NCBI RefSeq assembly: GCF_001730315.1
Contig: NZ_MIKC01000038.1
Span: 124,001-188,000 of the forward strand
Source: Enterococcus ureilyticus
GTDB lineage: Bacteria; Bacillota; Bacilli; Lactobacillales; Enterococcaceae
Length of the DNA stretch: 64,000 nucleotides
Direction: 5' to 3'
Notes under the pieces: generated by a model
Database searches by the model: none
Told to the model about the DNA's origin: nothing
Seen by the model: the letters and a program-made list of their open reading frames with translations, nothing else
Made by a program: the position numbers and the translations under genes
Shown here: positions 25,340-37,600 of the stretch, one piece after another
Position numbering within the stretch: position 1 is the first letter of the stretch
Layout of the letters: each line of letters starts with the position of its first letter

Positions 25340-27688
25340 CTAGTCTTCTTTCAGGATTGTTTTAGCTGGAGACATATCTGAAAACGGAGTCCATTCATAA
25401 TAAATCATGCCATTTTTATTTGTTTGAAACTGTTTGATTTTAAATTGCTTTAATGTTTCTATAGTTTCTTTATGAGGATGATTAAATCTATTATTACGCC
25501 CGCAAGAAATAATGCTCTCCTTTGGCTCAATACTTTGAATAAACAAAGGAGTAGATGACGTTTTACTGCCATGATGTCCAACTTTAAGTACATCAACCTT
25601 CAAGGATGGAAATTGTTTTACTAACTGTTCCTCTCCCTCTTTTTCTAAATCTCCTGTAAATAGGAAACCTCGCCCAGCAACTTTTGTATAAACTACCATT
25701 GAGTCTTTATTTTCTCCAGTGCCTAAATGATCTGGGGCAAGGGTTTTCAGTGGAATATGATCACTAACTGAATCTCCAATTAAAATTGGATAACATTTCG
25801 TTCCACTCTTTTTTAAGTACTCAATCATAGAGAAAAAAGCTATTTTCTTATCTGTGCCAACAGGAAAATAAATGGAACGAATTGGAATTTTCTCATTAAT
25901 TGCTACTAAATCACCAAAATGATCGATGTGTCCATGAGTAATCAATACTTTATCTAGATACTTAACACCTTTACTTTTCAAATACGGAATTACTGAATAA
26001 TCTGCATTGCTTGTTTGCTTTGTTTTAGTCGCCCACTTTTCCTTTTTATAGTCCAATTTCCCACCAGTATCAATCAATATATTTTCTTGATGAAAGGGGG
26101 TCTGTATAAATATGCTGTCTCCTTGTCCAACATCAATAAAGGCAATTGTACCATTTGGTGATACATATTTGCTATACATCAACAAGAATAGCGCAATTCC
26201 AACCAAATATACTTGTTTGGATTGGTTTAACAACATATGCAAAAATAGAAGCATCAGCGAAAGCATTACGAGAAAAAGTATAGGTGAAAATACCCCTGTA
26301 ACAATGGTGTGAGTAGTATTTTGACTTAACCATTCAAAAAATGATTGTTGGACAGAAAAATAAATTTCCAAGGTATCAATGATAAAAGTAGCTTTCAGTA
26401 GGAATGAACTAAGTAAACTAATACTTAATACTGGCAACATAAATCGTTCAAAAACAGGCACTAATAAAAATGTATATACACTGCTCGTTACCTGCCATTC
26501 AAAAAATGTTAACCCCACCAACGGAATGATCGTCAGATTTAACAATAGAGAAAAATAATACGTTTGCAAATAACGATTGCTGACTTTTCTTACAATAGGA
26601 TAGACAAATAAAATAAAAAAAGATAAACCATAACTTAATTGACCAGCTGCGGAAAAAAGAAGATACGGTTGAAAAAATAAACATAGCATCAAGGTTAAAC
26701 TCCAACAATCCAATGCAGATAGCTGCCATTTAAATTCTCGATTACTCAAAACCAGCATACACTGAAGCAATGCTCTAACAACACTAGTTGAAAAGCCAGT
26801 GAAGCCTGCATACACAATTGAAAATAGTAATTGTAACCAAAATAATTGTTCTAAGGTAAGTCCACATTTTAAAAATATATACCGAAAACGTCCAATAAAA
26901 AAAGTTACATGCATTCCAGATAAACTGAATAAATGAAGAATACCTAAATTTGAAAACATTCCTTCTTTTTGAGAAAATTCACTTGATTTAAACCCAAAAA
27001 TCAATGTTTTAAGATATAAGGTCGTCTCTTTTAAAAATGTTTTATCACAGTGATCGATTCCTTTTTTTCGATAGCTACTTAACCAAGCTAAGAGTTCATA
27101 AAATTTTGGTTTCTCTTCTTGAATTTTATGTATCTTCTCAATCGTCAATGTTTGATAGATCCCATTTTCTTTTAAATAGTTTCGATAATCAAACCCATTC
27201 AAATTTGTTTTTGACATAGGGGTTTCAAATTCACCTGAAATATTGACTTTCAATGGCTGATTTACTTTTTGCCAACTTTGCTTTTCTTGTTCAGAGGTCA
27301 ATCGATAAAATGCGACAATCTTCCGCTTTTCTTTATTAGATATCGTAATATTCCCCTCTAATTGGAGGCGATCACCATCGATTTTAACTTGATCGGGTAA
27401 TACAGATAAGTCTCCAATTATTTGGTGTGTTTCTGGAAATTTCTCTAGTTCTTCTTTTCTCAAAATCCTTACACAGGAAACGATCATAATACACATACAT
27501 AAAGAACTAGCACCAATAATCCATTTGTTTCCAGTATAGAGGACTCGACTAATTATATAAAACCAAACAATTCCTGTTAATAGAGTTGGTTCTAAAACTA
27601 AAAAAACAGTTCCTATTATTACTAAGACTGGAAAAATCCAGTAATTATTGATCAGCTTGAGGTGCTTCTTCCACTGAAGCAATCTCAT
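25340..27688 (-). CDS. comEC: DNA-uptake channel protein ComEC/Rec2
   Basis: 782 residues. N-terminal membrane segments and an OB-like domain (about 60-200) precede the ComEC core (about 220-500), with SLSGMHVTFFIGRFRYIF and GFSTSVVRALLQCMLVL as family signatures. The C-terminal metallo-beta-lactamase-like domain (about 510-770) has the motif THGHIDHFGDL, then FTGDLEKEGEEQL and VGHHGSKTSS. The protein forms the channel for single-stranded DNA and probably degrades the other strand. The frame is intact and full length. Its start overlaps the end of comEB by 44 bases; GGAG lies only three bases from the ATG, so the exact start is less certain. Confidence 0.93.
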   Translation of the reverse strand: MRLLQWKKHLKLINNYWIFPVLVIIGTVFLVLEPTLLTGIVWFYIISRVLYTGNKWIIGASSLCMCIMIVSCVRILRKEELEKFPETHQIIGDLSVLPDQVKIDGDRLQLEGNITISNKEKRKIVAFYRLTSEQEKQSWQKVNQPLKVNISGEFETPMSKTNLNGFDYRNYLKENGIYQTLTIEKIHKIQEEKPKFYELLAWLSSYRKKGIDHCDKTFLKETTLYLKTLIFGFKSSEFSQKEGMFSNLGILHLFSLSGMHVTFFIGRFRYIFLKCGLTLEQLFWLQLLFSIVYAGFTGFSTSVVRALLQCMLVLSNREFKWQLSALDCWSLTLMLCLFFQPYLLFSAAGQLSYGLSFFILFVYPIVRKVSNRYLQTYYFSLLLNLTIIPLVGLTFFEWQVTSSVYTFLLVPVFERFMLPVLSISLLSSFLLKATFIIDTLEIYFSVQQSFFEWLSQNTTHTIVTGVFSPILFLVMLSLMLLFLHMLLNQSKQVYLVGIALFLLMYSKYVSPNGTIAFIDVGQGDSIFIQTPFHQENILIDTGGKLDYKKEKWATKTKQTSNADYSVIPYLKSKGVKYLDKVLITHGHIDHFGDLVAINEKIPIRSIYFPVGTDKKIAFFSMIEYLKKSGTKCYPILIGDSVSDHIPLKTLAPDHLGTGENKDSMVVYTKVAGRGFLFTGDLEKEGEEQLVKQFPSLKVDVLKVGHHGSKTSSTPLFIQSIEPKESIISCGRNNRFNHPHKETIETLKQFKIKQFQTNKNGMIYYEWTPFSDMSPAKTILKED

Positions 27689-28154
27689 CTTCTCCTAATT
27701 GTAATTCAGCAAAATACTTCTTAGATAAACTGACTTGATCTACTGTAGCTCCTACTTGTTTGATCAAAGCTAAAGCATATTCATCATTGCGATAATCCTT
27801 TAAGTAATGAATTTTTTTGATTCCTGCTTGTAAAATCATCTTAGTGCATTGTAGACAAGGAAAATGCGTTACATAAATCTCAGCTCCCTCTGTCGGGATA
27901 CCAAATTTAGCACACTGTAAAACGGCATTCATCTCTGCATGGATTGTCCTGACACAATGGCCATCAACAATATAACAGCCATCATCGATACAATGAACAT
28001 CAGCACTAACTGAACCATTATATCCGCCAGCAATAATTCGTTTATCTCTAACAATGGTTGCGCCTACTTCTAATCTTGTGCACGTACTTCTTAACGACAA
28101 CAAAACACTTTGTGCCATAAAATATTGATCCCAAGGGATTCTCTCTAATGTCAT
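27645..28154 (-). CDS. comEB: dCMP deaminase family protein ComEB
   Basis: Zinc-dependent cytidine/deoxycytidylate deaminase, 169 residues. The zinc and catalytic motifs are TIHAEMNAVLQ (HAE) and FPCLQCTKMILQAG (PCxxC). It converts dCMP to dUMP for thymidylate synthesis. Despite its place in the com locus, ComEB is not needed for transformation in Bacillus. It overlaps comEC, so these two are cotranscribed, but a promoter of its own is visible in the 167-base gap after comEA. The C-terminal tail (ASVEEAPQADQ) is encoded by bases that also carry the comEC start. Confidence 0.92.
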   Translation of the reverse strand: MTLERIPWDQYFMAQSVLLSLRSTCTRLEVGATIVRDKRIIAGGYNGSVSADVHCIDDGCYIVDGHCVRTIHAEMNAVLQCAKFGIPTEGAEIYVTHFPCLQCTKMILQAGIKKIHYLKDYRNDEYALALIKQVGATVDQVSLSKKYFAELQLGEDEIASVEEAPQADQ

Positions 28155-28230
28155 ATTTTACTCCTTTTTAATGATTATTTATTTTCTAAAATTCATTTTG
28201 CTGATTTCAATTTAATATTAGGTTATACAA

Positions 28231-28259
28231 ATAGTAAATTATAGAAAAAGTCTCGTCAA
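28231..28259 (-). promoter_or_regulatory. Promoter of comEB-comEC
   Basis: On the minus strand TTGACG (28254-28259) and TACTAT (28231-28236), 17 bp apart, in the gap between comEA and comEB. The ATG follows about 75 bases later. Confidence 0.55.
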
Positions 28260-28321
28260 GAACCTATACATGATATTTGTAAAATAATTATTTTCTCTTT
28301 TTTGAAAATCGTTATCAATTT

Positions 28322-28945
28322 TTATAAAGTAATCAAATCTTTTAGTTTTTCAAACGTTTTTTCACCAAAACCTGAAATGTTTTTTAAATCTTCGATCTTT
28401 TTAAAACCTCCATTTTCTTCCCGATAGCGAATGATTTCCTGCGCTTTTTTTTGACCGATGCCTGGTAAATTTTGTAGTTCACTTTCGCTAGCTTGATTAA
28501 GATTGACTTTGCTTGTATCGTTCATTGCTCCATTTTGAGAGTCAGCTTTGCTTGTACTACTTTGAACTTCTTCCCCTACTTTTGGAACGTAAATCACCAT
28601 TTGGTCAACAACCCGTTCAGAAAAATTGACGTACTTTGTATCAGCTTCATCACTGACCCCTCCTGCAAGCATTACCGCGTCCCAGACTCGCATGTTTGCG
28701 TTCCCTTCGTACATCCCTGGTTTTTTAACAGCGCCCTTTATATCGACGTATAGTTGCTGAGAAGACGATTCAGCTTCTGATGAATGAGTTGAAATTATTG
28801 AGGTCATGGTTCGTTCAGCTTCGGAAACTTCTTTTTGATTTTTTTGAACAAACAAAAATAAAAAAACAACGCTAACAATAATAACAATCATGCTAACAGC
28901 AATTGTATAATACTTATATTTATCTAATAACCTACGAAAATCCAT
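28322..28945 (-). CDS. comEA: Competence DNA receptor ComEA
   Basis: Membrane-anchored DNA-binding protein, 207 residues. One N-terminal membrane helix (about 13-35) is followed by a Ser-rich linker, an SLBB domain (about 65-120, DIKGAVKKPGMY) and a C-terminal helix-hairpin-helix pair (KVNLNQASESELQNLPGIG, then NISGFGEKTFEKLKDL) that binds double-stranded DNA outside the cell and hands it to ComEC. Two ATG codons are adjacent; the second (28943-28945) has better spacing to GGGAGG and is used. The gene is intact. With comEC it suggests DNA uptake capacity, though other com genes lie outside this window. Confidence 0.93.
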   Translation of the reverse strand: MDFRRLLDKYKYYTIAVSMIVIIVSVVFLFLFVQKNQKEVSEAERTMTSIISTHSSEAESSSQQLYVDIKGAVKKPGMYEGNANMRVWDAVMLAGGVSDEADTKYVNFSERVVDQMVIYVPKVGEEVQSSTSKADSQNGAMNDTSKVNLNQASESELQNLPGIGQKKAQEIIRYREENGGFKKIEDLKNISGFGEKTFEKLKDLITL

Positions 28946-29045
28946 CATTTCCTCCCTTCAAAATTAATATACGCGTTATTTCTATTTTTTCATGATAGAA
29001 AAGAACAAATTTGATCGTATAATAGAGTAAGAAGGTGATAAAGAG

Positions 29046-29558
29046 ATGGAGAAGGAAATTGTAGCGTTATTAATTGGTAAAGATTTTTTGGGGTTAGAAA
29101 AATTGATTGATCTTTTAGGTACAGATATCGTTAAATGCATCCGCGCAATTTTGAATCATTCTGATGAGATAACTTATCGTAAAGAAGCTGAAAATGAGGT
29201 GTTTTATCGTATTTGGCAAAAAATTGATCACTATGACGCACAAAAAAGTAGTCTAAAAACATGGTGTCTGACCCTAACACGCAACATTTGTTTAGATAAA
29301 AAACGTGTGATCATCCGTGAACGAAATATTATTCCGATGGATCAGCTACCAGAAAACACTTTAGTCGAAGACTATTTTGAGAAAGAAAATTTCTTAGATT
29401 TATTAAAACATCTAACGGAAGAGGATCAATTGATTTTTCTAAAATACTATTATTATCAAGATAGTCCTAATGATATTGCCAAAGATTTAAAAATGGAGGT
29501 TTCACAGGTTTATAATCATCTGTCACGTGGGAGAAAAAAGATTAAAGAATTATTTTGA
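29046..29558 (+). CDS. Sigma-70 family RNA polymerase sigma factor (ECF-like)
   Basis: 170 residues with region 2 (about 35-90: EAENEVFYRIWQKIDHYDA and LKTWCLTLTRNICLDKKR) and region 4 (about 115-168: LTEEDQLIFLKYYYYQDSP and IAKDLKMEVSQVYNHLSRGRKKIKEL), without regions 1 and 3, which is the ECF layout. Target promoters are unknown. A TATAAT lies just upstream with a poor -35, and AGAAGGTGAT precedes the ATG. No standard anti-sigma factor (RsiV/zinc-binding type) follows; instead a PH-domain membrane protein gene starts 91 bases later. That protein may be the regulator or a target, which is inference. Confidence 0.85.
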   Translation: MEKEIVALLIGKDFLGLEKLIDLLGTDIVKCIRAILNHSDEITYRKEAENEVFYRIWQKIDHYDAQKSSLKTWCLTLTRNICLDKKRVIIRERNIIPMDQLPENTLVEDYFEKENFLDLLKHLTEEDQLIFLKYYYYQDSPNDIAKDLKMEVSQVYNHLSRGRKKIKELF

Positions 29559-29649
29559 TCCGCCCATCGGACTATCTGGCTTAAAAAAAGATAAAATCCG
29601 ATTGTGGCAAAAGCACCTGCTACACTTTTATTTTAAGGAGGAATTTAAA

Positions 29650-30474
29650 ATGGTTAATCCATTCAAAACAGTCATTAATCAGTTTAATAATGAAATAAAT
29701 AATCGTTCAACAAAGGAACTTAATGCTCAACAAAAAAGGAATTTATTCAATCAAACTAAAATGTATATATTTCTTCAAAGCTTTATTGAGAAAATCAAGC
29801 CCTACCTTGAGGAAGGAGAGGAAATCCATGCGTACTTGCCAATGACAAATGATGGACAAAATGCTTCTGTCGTAGGCCTGGGTCTAATGGGAATGTATCA
29901 TCCTGAATCGCCCGAAGCAAAAGCGTATGTAAAAGATTTTAATGATCTTAGGGGCAACAGGTTGTTGATTTTTACGAATAAAAAAATGATTTTTACAACA
30001 ATCATTGAATTTTTAGATCAACGAACTTTTTTTAGCTATCCCTATTCAACGATCAAAGCCATCACACTTAAAGAAAATAAAATGACCTATTTTGATTGGG
30101 ACGAGTCTTTTCCACCTAAACGTGTTGCTCTTTATACCTACACTTTCGACTTTGAATCTGAAAACCATATTTTTTCAGAGTTGTTAGGCCAACGTGATGC
30201 AGATATTTTAAAACGGCAATTGCTGGAAATTCCAGCACTGCAAACCATTCTGGTTACGGAGAAAATATATCGCAAACGAACATTTGATAGAGTTGTTAAC
30301 AACCCTATCTTGGCGTATAAAGTCACTTTTTACTTTTTTAACATTTTAGCTGCAATCGTTTTACTGCTCTTTGCTTTAGGTGGCTTTTTTCATATTGGTC
30401 CGTTTAAATTTATCTTTGACCTTTCCACAGCTATTGTTATAAAAAGTAGCATGTTATTTCATTTAATCTCATAG
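29650..30474 (+). CDS. Bacterial PH-domain-like protein with C-terminal membrane segments
   Basis: 274 residues. A helical N-terminal part (about 1-60) is followed by a PH-like beta domain (about 60-200) marked by GNRLLIFTNKKMIF and FFSYPYSTIKAITL, the strand pattern of bacterial PH (YvbH/bPH) domains. The C-terminal 65 residues hold one clear membrane helix (FFNILAAIVLLLFALGGFF) and a second weaker one. I do not recognise a characterised relative. The start at 29650 has AAGGAGG in front; a longer in-frame reading overlaps the sigma gene and lacks a site. It is on the same strand as the sigma factor, with no terminator between. Confidence 0.65.
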   Translation: MVNPFKTVINQFNNEINNRSTKELNAQQKRNLFNQTKMYIFLQSFIEKIKPYLEEGEEIHAYLPMTNDGQNASVVGLGLMGMYHPESPEAKAYVKDFNDLRGNRLLIFTNKKMIFTTIIEFLDQRTFFSYPYSTIKAITLKENKMTYFDWDESFPPKRVALYTYTFDFESENHIFSELLGQRDADILKRQLLEIPALQTILVTEKIYRKRTFDRVVNNPILAYKVTFYFFNILAAIVLLLFALGGFFHIGPFKFIFDLSTAIVIKSSMLFHLIS

Positions 30475-30490
30475 GCTAGTGTCAACATAA

Positions 30491-30536
30491 AAATAAGTAG
30501 TATTAGCTAGAATAGATTCTAGCTAATACTACTTAT

Positions 30537-30538
<2 letters not shown>
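30491..30538. terminator. Very long perfect hairpin, bidirectional terminator
   Basis: Arms 30491-30513 and 30516-30538 are a perfect 23-bp inverted repeat with a 2-base loop, between convergent genes. The right arm reaches into the stop codon of the sepM-like gene. T-rich sequence follows on both strands. Confidence 0.85.
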
Positions 30539-32647
<2,109 letters not shown>

Positions 32648-32751
32648 CTTTTAACGCCCCTTCACTTGTTTCAATCTATTTTAACCATATAACAAATATA
32701 CAGAAAAAAGATGAAAAATGTTTGAAGTTCGTTCACATTTTCCATCTCAAT

Positions 32752-33102
32752 TTACACATTTTCAGCTAAACGAATTTTAGTACTTAATTCTTCTACTTCA
32801 AAACCTTCTTCTTTTTCATACTGATAGGCTTCTTTTGTACCGATCTTTTCAGCAAAGTTCATTTCTACATCTGGACGATACGAGCGTTCTACCTTACGAA
32901 CAAAATGCAAGCCATTTATTTTAGCTTCTGAGCTTTCGATTGCTTCTTCATCCATATATATCACAACATATTTCATTCGACGAGAAACATAATGTATCAG
33001 TCCATAACGCTTTAATGTTTTTAATTGTTTTAGGCTGTATACCCAGACAATTAAACAACGACGTTTTTGGATGGTGAATTCTTTTTCTTCACTAACTTGC
33101 AT
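32752..33102 (-). CDS. ylbG: YlbG family protein (DUF2129)
   Basis: 116 residues of a small conserved Firmicute family with no firm function. FTIQKRRCLIVWVYSLKQ and LKRYGLIHYVSRRMKYVV are the conserved segments, a ferredoxin-like fold in appearance; the charged C-terminal tail is variable. The ATG at 33100-33102 is preferred because the protein then begins MQVSEEKEF like its relatives; it overlaps the end of ylbF by 11 bases, and a GGGGGT sequence in ylbF may serve as ribosome site. Its constant position next to ylbF suggests a link to RNA decay, but that is inference. Confidence 0.85.
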   Translation of the reverse strand: MQVSEEKEFTIQKRRCLIVWVYSLKQLKTLKRYGLIHYVSRRMKYVVIYMDEEAIESSEAKINGLHFVRKVERSYRPDVEMNFAEKIGTKEAYQYEKEEGFEVEELSTKIRLAENV

Positions 33103-33523
33103 GACAACTACCCCCACATCCCGAATGTTTTCCTTTTTCAAAGAAAGGATTTCCAGCATCTACTTTGATATCATCTGAGATTGTTTTAGCGACAGCCATA
33201 CCAACTAAATCAAGAATTGTCTGAATCTCTGTTTCAGCAAATCGAAACTCAGCAACTTCTTCGCTCATATCCAATGCTCTTTTAGCTTGGCGAACTGCTC
33301 GTTGCTTTGTTCGAAAATCCGGTGCATGATTACCATAGGCTTCAATCCGTTCAAAAGAATCTTTTGCATCTAAAAAAGCCTTTTGCTTTTCTCGAACATC
33401 TTTTGACTCGTACATTGACATACGATTCTTTTTATAAGAATCCATACTCTCACTTGTTAAAATCGCTTGAACAAGCTTTTCTGTCTGATCTTCTATTTCA
33501 AATAGTTTTTCTGTCACTATCAT
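33092..33523 (-). CDS. ylbF: YlbF family regulator (RNase Y specificity complex)
   Basis: 143-residue helical protein of the YlbF/YmcA family. In Bacillus YlbF, YmcA and YaaT form the Y-complex, which directs RNase Y cleavage and affects competence and biofilm formation. KQKAFLDAKDSFERIEAYG and KRALDMSEEVAEFRFAETE are the family helices. The C-terminus ends with a cysteine cluster, CGGSC, that could bind the iron-sulfur cluster reported for the complex. It is coupled to ylbG by overlap and starts right after the CAP-domain gene. Confidence 0.88.
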   Translation of the reverse strand: MIVTEKLFEIEDQTEKLVQAILTSESMDSYKKNRMSMYESKDVREKQKAFLDAKDSFERIEAYGNHAPDFRTKQRAVRQAKRALDMSEEVAEFRFAETEIQTILDLVGMAVAKTISDDIKVDAGNPFFEKGKHSGCGGSCHAS

Positions 33524-33525
33524 AC

Positions 33526-34647
33526 TTATTCACTTTCCTCTGTTTGAGATATTTCTTTTTCAGTTTCTTGCATTAAGACTAACATACTTGCTTTAGAGAA
33601 TGCAACGCCAATATTTTCCTTCTCTTCATGAGAAAACCTAGAGTGGTACAAAGAATCTGAAAACCAAGAAAGTACTGTGAATGTTGGATCATAGATGGGT
33701 TCAGCATACATACCTGTAGCCTTTTTCTTGTCTAATTGTCCAACTTTCAATAATTTTTGATACTCCTCATTTGTTAGTGTAAAAATAGCCGTTGTGGCCA
33801 TTTGTTCTTTGCTGAATTGCCAACTTTCTGCTCTCTCAGATGATAGAATATTTTTCTGATTTTTGTTTAAAACTTCAAAAAGTTTTTGAGCATTTTTTTG
33901 ACTTTCAGTGTTCACTCGATAGGTTGGTAGGCCTTCTTTAATTCTTAATAAATTGATGATTCGAATCACTTGATTGCTTTTAACTGCATCAAATCCCATT
34001 GTTTGTTCCTCTGTAGAAAATGGGATTACTTCACCTTCAAGTAATTGATATGGCATCAAGGTCAATAAAGTTTCTTTATTTAAATAAGTCACTGCTACAA
34101 GCTTACTTGTGCCATGGTTAAAAAATAATAATGCAAAAGTTTTATTATCAAAAGCAATCAATGGACGATAGTTCATATCTTCTTCCATCAGTTCAATGTT
34201 ATACTTATTTTCTTTATATGTAAATGCAAAATTTGAATAGATCGTCATTAATTCTGATACATCTGATAATTTCATCCCAATTGAAAATGGTGCCGTTTCT
34301 TTTGAGTCATTGAAGGCTTTGATCATAGAAATTTTTTCATCTTTTACAGTTATCTCTAGATAGTCAGCATCTTTTTTTCCATATATCAGTACTTCATAAC
34401 CCATACCAGATTTTTGTTGCTCAATTGGTTCCCCAAAATCAGCTGTAAAATCAACAGCCTTCTTACCTATGTATTCAGCATATCCTGATGTTGGAATTTC
34501 TTCATAAGGTAAAGCAGTATGGGAGACAGCATGTCTCCCACCCTCTACTTCTTGCCGTGTTTTTTCAGCAGGGAAAAAGACCGGTTGTAAATAACCAACT
34601 AGTAAGACTACTAAGAAAACACCTAGAAAAGCTAATACTCGCTTCAT
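33526..34647 (-). CDS. CAP-domain protein with CAP-associated N-terminal domain (YlbC-like)
   Basis: 373 residues: an N-terminal membrane segment or uncleaved signal (RVLAFLGVFLVVLLVGYL), a CAP-associated domain (about 55-180, with repeated YIGKKAVDFTADFGEP-like elements) and a C-terminal CAP/SCP domain (about 220-355, NLLRIKEGLPTYRVNTESQ). It faces outside the cell. Function is unknown; B. subtilis YlbC sits in the same place. The start is taken as the ATG at 34645-34647, four codons after an in-frame GTG, since GGGGAAG then serves as ribosome site. The pyruvate carboxylase gene lies upstream on the same strand, 19 bases away. Confidence 0.85.
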   Translation of the reverse strand: MKRVLAFLGVFLVVLLVGYLQPVFFPAEKTRQEVEGGRHAVSHTALPYEEIPTSGYAEYIGKKAVDFTADFGEPIEQQKSGMGYEVLIYGKKDADYLEITVKDEKISMIKAFNDSKETAPFSIGMKLSDVSELMTIYSNFAFTYKENKYNIELMEEDMNYRPLIAFDNKTFALLFFNHGTSKLVAVTYLNKETLLTLMPYQLLEGEVIPFSTEEQTMGFDAVKSNQVIRIINLLRIKEGLPTYRVNTESQKNAQKLFEVLNKNQKNILSSERAESWQFSKEQMATTAIFTLTNEEYQKLLKVGQLDKKKATGMYAEPIYDPTFTVLSWFSDSLYHSRFSHEEKENIGVAFSKASMLVLMQETEKEISQTEESE

Positions 34648-34666
34648 CTTCTTCCCCACTTTTCGT

Positions 34667-37600
34667 TTAATTTTCTTTAACTTCGATCAAGAGATCGCCT
34701 GACCGAATTGGCTCCTCTTCAAAAACATAAATATGTTCAACGATTCCATCAAAGCGCGCCTCAATCGTTGTTTCCATCTTCATTGCTTCTGTTACTAATA
34801 ATGCATCCCCTTTTTTAACTTTATCTCCTTTATTCACTAACACTTGGAGAACAGAGCCCGACATTGTTGCACCAATTTGCTCTTTGTTTGTTGGTTCTGC
34901 TTTACGTTTAGCTTGAACAGATGATTTGATAGAAGTATCTTTGATAACAATTTCTCGACGTTGCCCATTTAAATTAAAGAACAATACTCTGTTCCCTTCA
35001 ATATCAGGATCACCAACTTCATCTAAACGAATAATCAAAGTCTTTCCTTTTTCAATTTGGACTTCAACCGACTCGCCTTGACGAATCCCTTGGAAGAATG
35101 TTGGGGTATCTAATAATGTAACATCCCCAAAATTTTGATAAGATTGGCGGTAATCTAGAAAGACTTGTGGATACATCAAGTAGCTTAGTATTTCTTCAAG
35201 TTTCGGCTCATAGCCGATTTTTTCAGCTAATTCTACTTTTACTTTATCAAATTTTACTGGCGCTGCCAAACTTCCAGGTCTTTCGGTAAATGCTGGACGT
35301 CCTTTCAAGATGATTCTTTGCAAGTCTTTTGGAAATCCGCCAACTGGTTGACCCAAATCACCTTGGAAAAATGTCACAACAGATTCAGGGAAACTTAATT
35401 CGTCTCCCTTCTCATAGATGTCTGCTTCAGTTAAATTATTTTGGACCATAAAGAGTGCCATATCTCCAACGACTTTTGAAGAAGGCGTTACTTTTACGAT
35501 ATCTCCAAACATCAAGTTTACTGTATGATACATTTTTTTGATGTCATCCCATTGGTGTCCTAAACCTACAGCTTTCGCTTGTTGTTGTAAGTTGGAATAC
35601 TGACCACCTGGCATTTCATGCATGTAGACTTCTGTCTGAGGTGCGTTCAATCCATTTTCAAATGGTTGGTAATACATACGAACATCTTCCCAATAATGAT
35701 TGATTTTTTGCGTATTATCAATATTAACATCCGGTGTACGATCACCATTAACTAGTGCATAATACAAACTACTCATACTAGGTTGGCTTGTCGCACCACT
35801 CATTGCACTGGTTGCTACGTCTACGATATCAACCCCCGCTTTTGTAGCAGCAGAGTAAGTAATGATGCCATTTCCGCTAGTATCATGTGTATGCAGATGA
35901 ATCGGTAAATCAATTGTATCTTTTAATTCACTGATCAATCGATAGGCTGCTTGGGGTTTTAATAACCCTGCCATATCTTTGATTGCAATGATATGCGCAC
36001 CCATTTTTTCAAGCTCTTTGGCCATATTTTTATAGTATTCGACATTGTATTTTGCTCTTGAAGGATCATTGATATCTGCTGTGTAACAAATCGCGGCCTC
36101 TGCAATTTTCCCAGTATCTCGAACTTTTTGAATACTCTTTTCCATCTGTGGTAACCAGTTCAAGCTATCGAAAATACGGAAAACATCAATTCCTTGTCTT
36201 GCTGATTCTTTGATGAATTCCTCAATGACATTATCCGGATAATTTTGGTACCCAACAGCATTTGAGCCTCTAAATAACATCTGTAGTAAAGTATTTGGCA
36301 TCAATTTACGAATTTTGCGAAGTCTTTGCCATGGATCTTCATTTAAGAAGCGATAGGCAACATCAAACGTTGCGCCACCCCACATTTCACTAGAGAATAA
36401 CTCAGGTAATCCTTCGCCTGTTAAACGAGCGATTTCTTTGAAATCTTGTGTTCTGACACGAGTTGCTAATAAACTCTGATGGGCATCACGGAAAGTCGTG
36501 TCAGTCAGTAGAACATTTTCTTGTTTTTTGACCCAATCAACTACGCCGTGAGCTCCGTCTTTATCTAGAATATTTTTTGCCGTCACATACTCACTACGTA
36601 ATTCTAAATCGGTTGGAATACGTGGTGCATCAAAATATTTTTTCGTTGATTTTTCAATACCTGGAAACCCATTAACGGTTACTTCCCCAATATATTTCAT
36701 GGTTTTGTTGCCGCGGTCTCTTAATTTTGGAAATTCAAATAATTGCGGTGTATTGTCAATAAACGTTGTTTTCGCTTCACCTGATTGAAATTCAGGATGA
36801 CCGATTACTTTGTGTAGAAATGGAATATTGGTTTTTACTCCACGTATTCTAAATTCTCTCAAGCTACGTTCCATTTTTTGGATTGCTTTTTCGAAAGTAA
36901 AGCCATGCGTACAAACTTTTACTAATAGCGAATCAAAATAAGGAGTGACAACAGCCCCAGAGTACGCATTCCCTACATCAAGACGTACACCAAAACCACC
37001 TGGTGAACGATAAGTATCAATTTTTCCTGTATCTGGCATAAAATTGTTCAAAGGATCTTCAGTGGTGATCCGACACTGAATCGCAGCACCGTTCAATGCA
37101 ATATTCTCCTGTTGTGGGATCTTCATATCTTTATGTAGATCAAGACCTTGAGCAATTTGTAATTGTGATACGACAATATCGATATCTGTGATCATTTCAG
37201 TAATGGTATGTTCTACTTGAACACGTGGATTCACTTCAATAAAGTAGAAGTTTTCTCCTTCAACTAAAAATTCAACTGTTCCCGCATTAATGTATTTAAC
37301 ATGTTTCATTAATTGAACTGCAGCCTCACAAATTTCTTTACGTTTTCCATCATTCATTGATACACAAGGTGCTACTTCGACTACTTTTTGGTGACGGCGT
37401 TGAACAGAGCAATCTCTTTCGAATAAATGAATAACATTTCCATGTGTATCTCCTAATACTTGTACTTCAATATGTTTCGGATTAGAAATATATTTTTCGA
37501 CATAAACTTCATCAGAACCAAAGGCCGCTTTTGCCTCACTTTTTGCGCGGTCATACCCTTCTTTCGCTTCTTTTTCATCATGGGCTACTCGCATTCCGCG

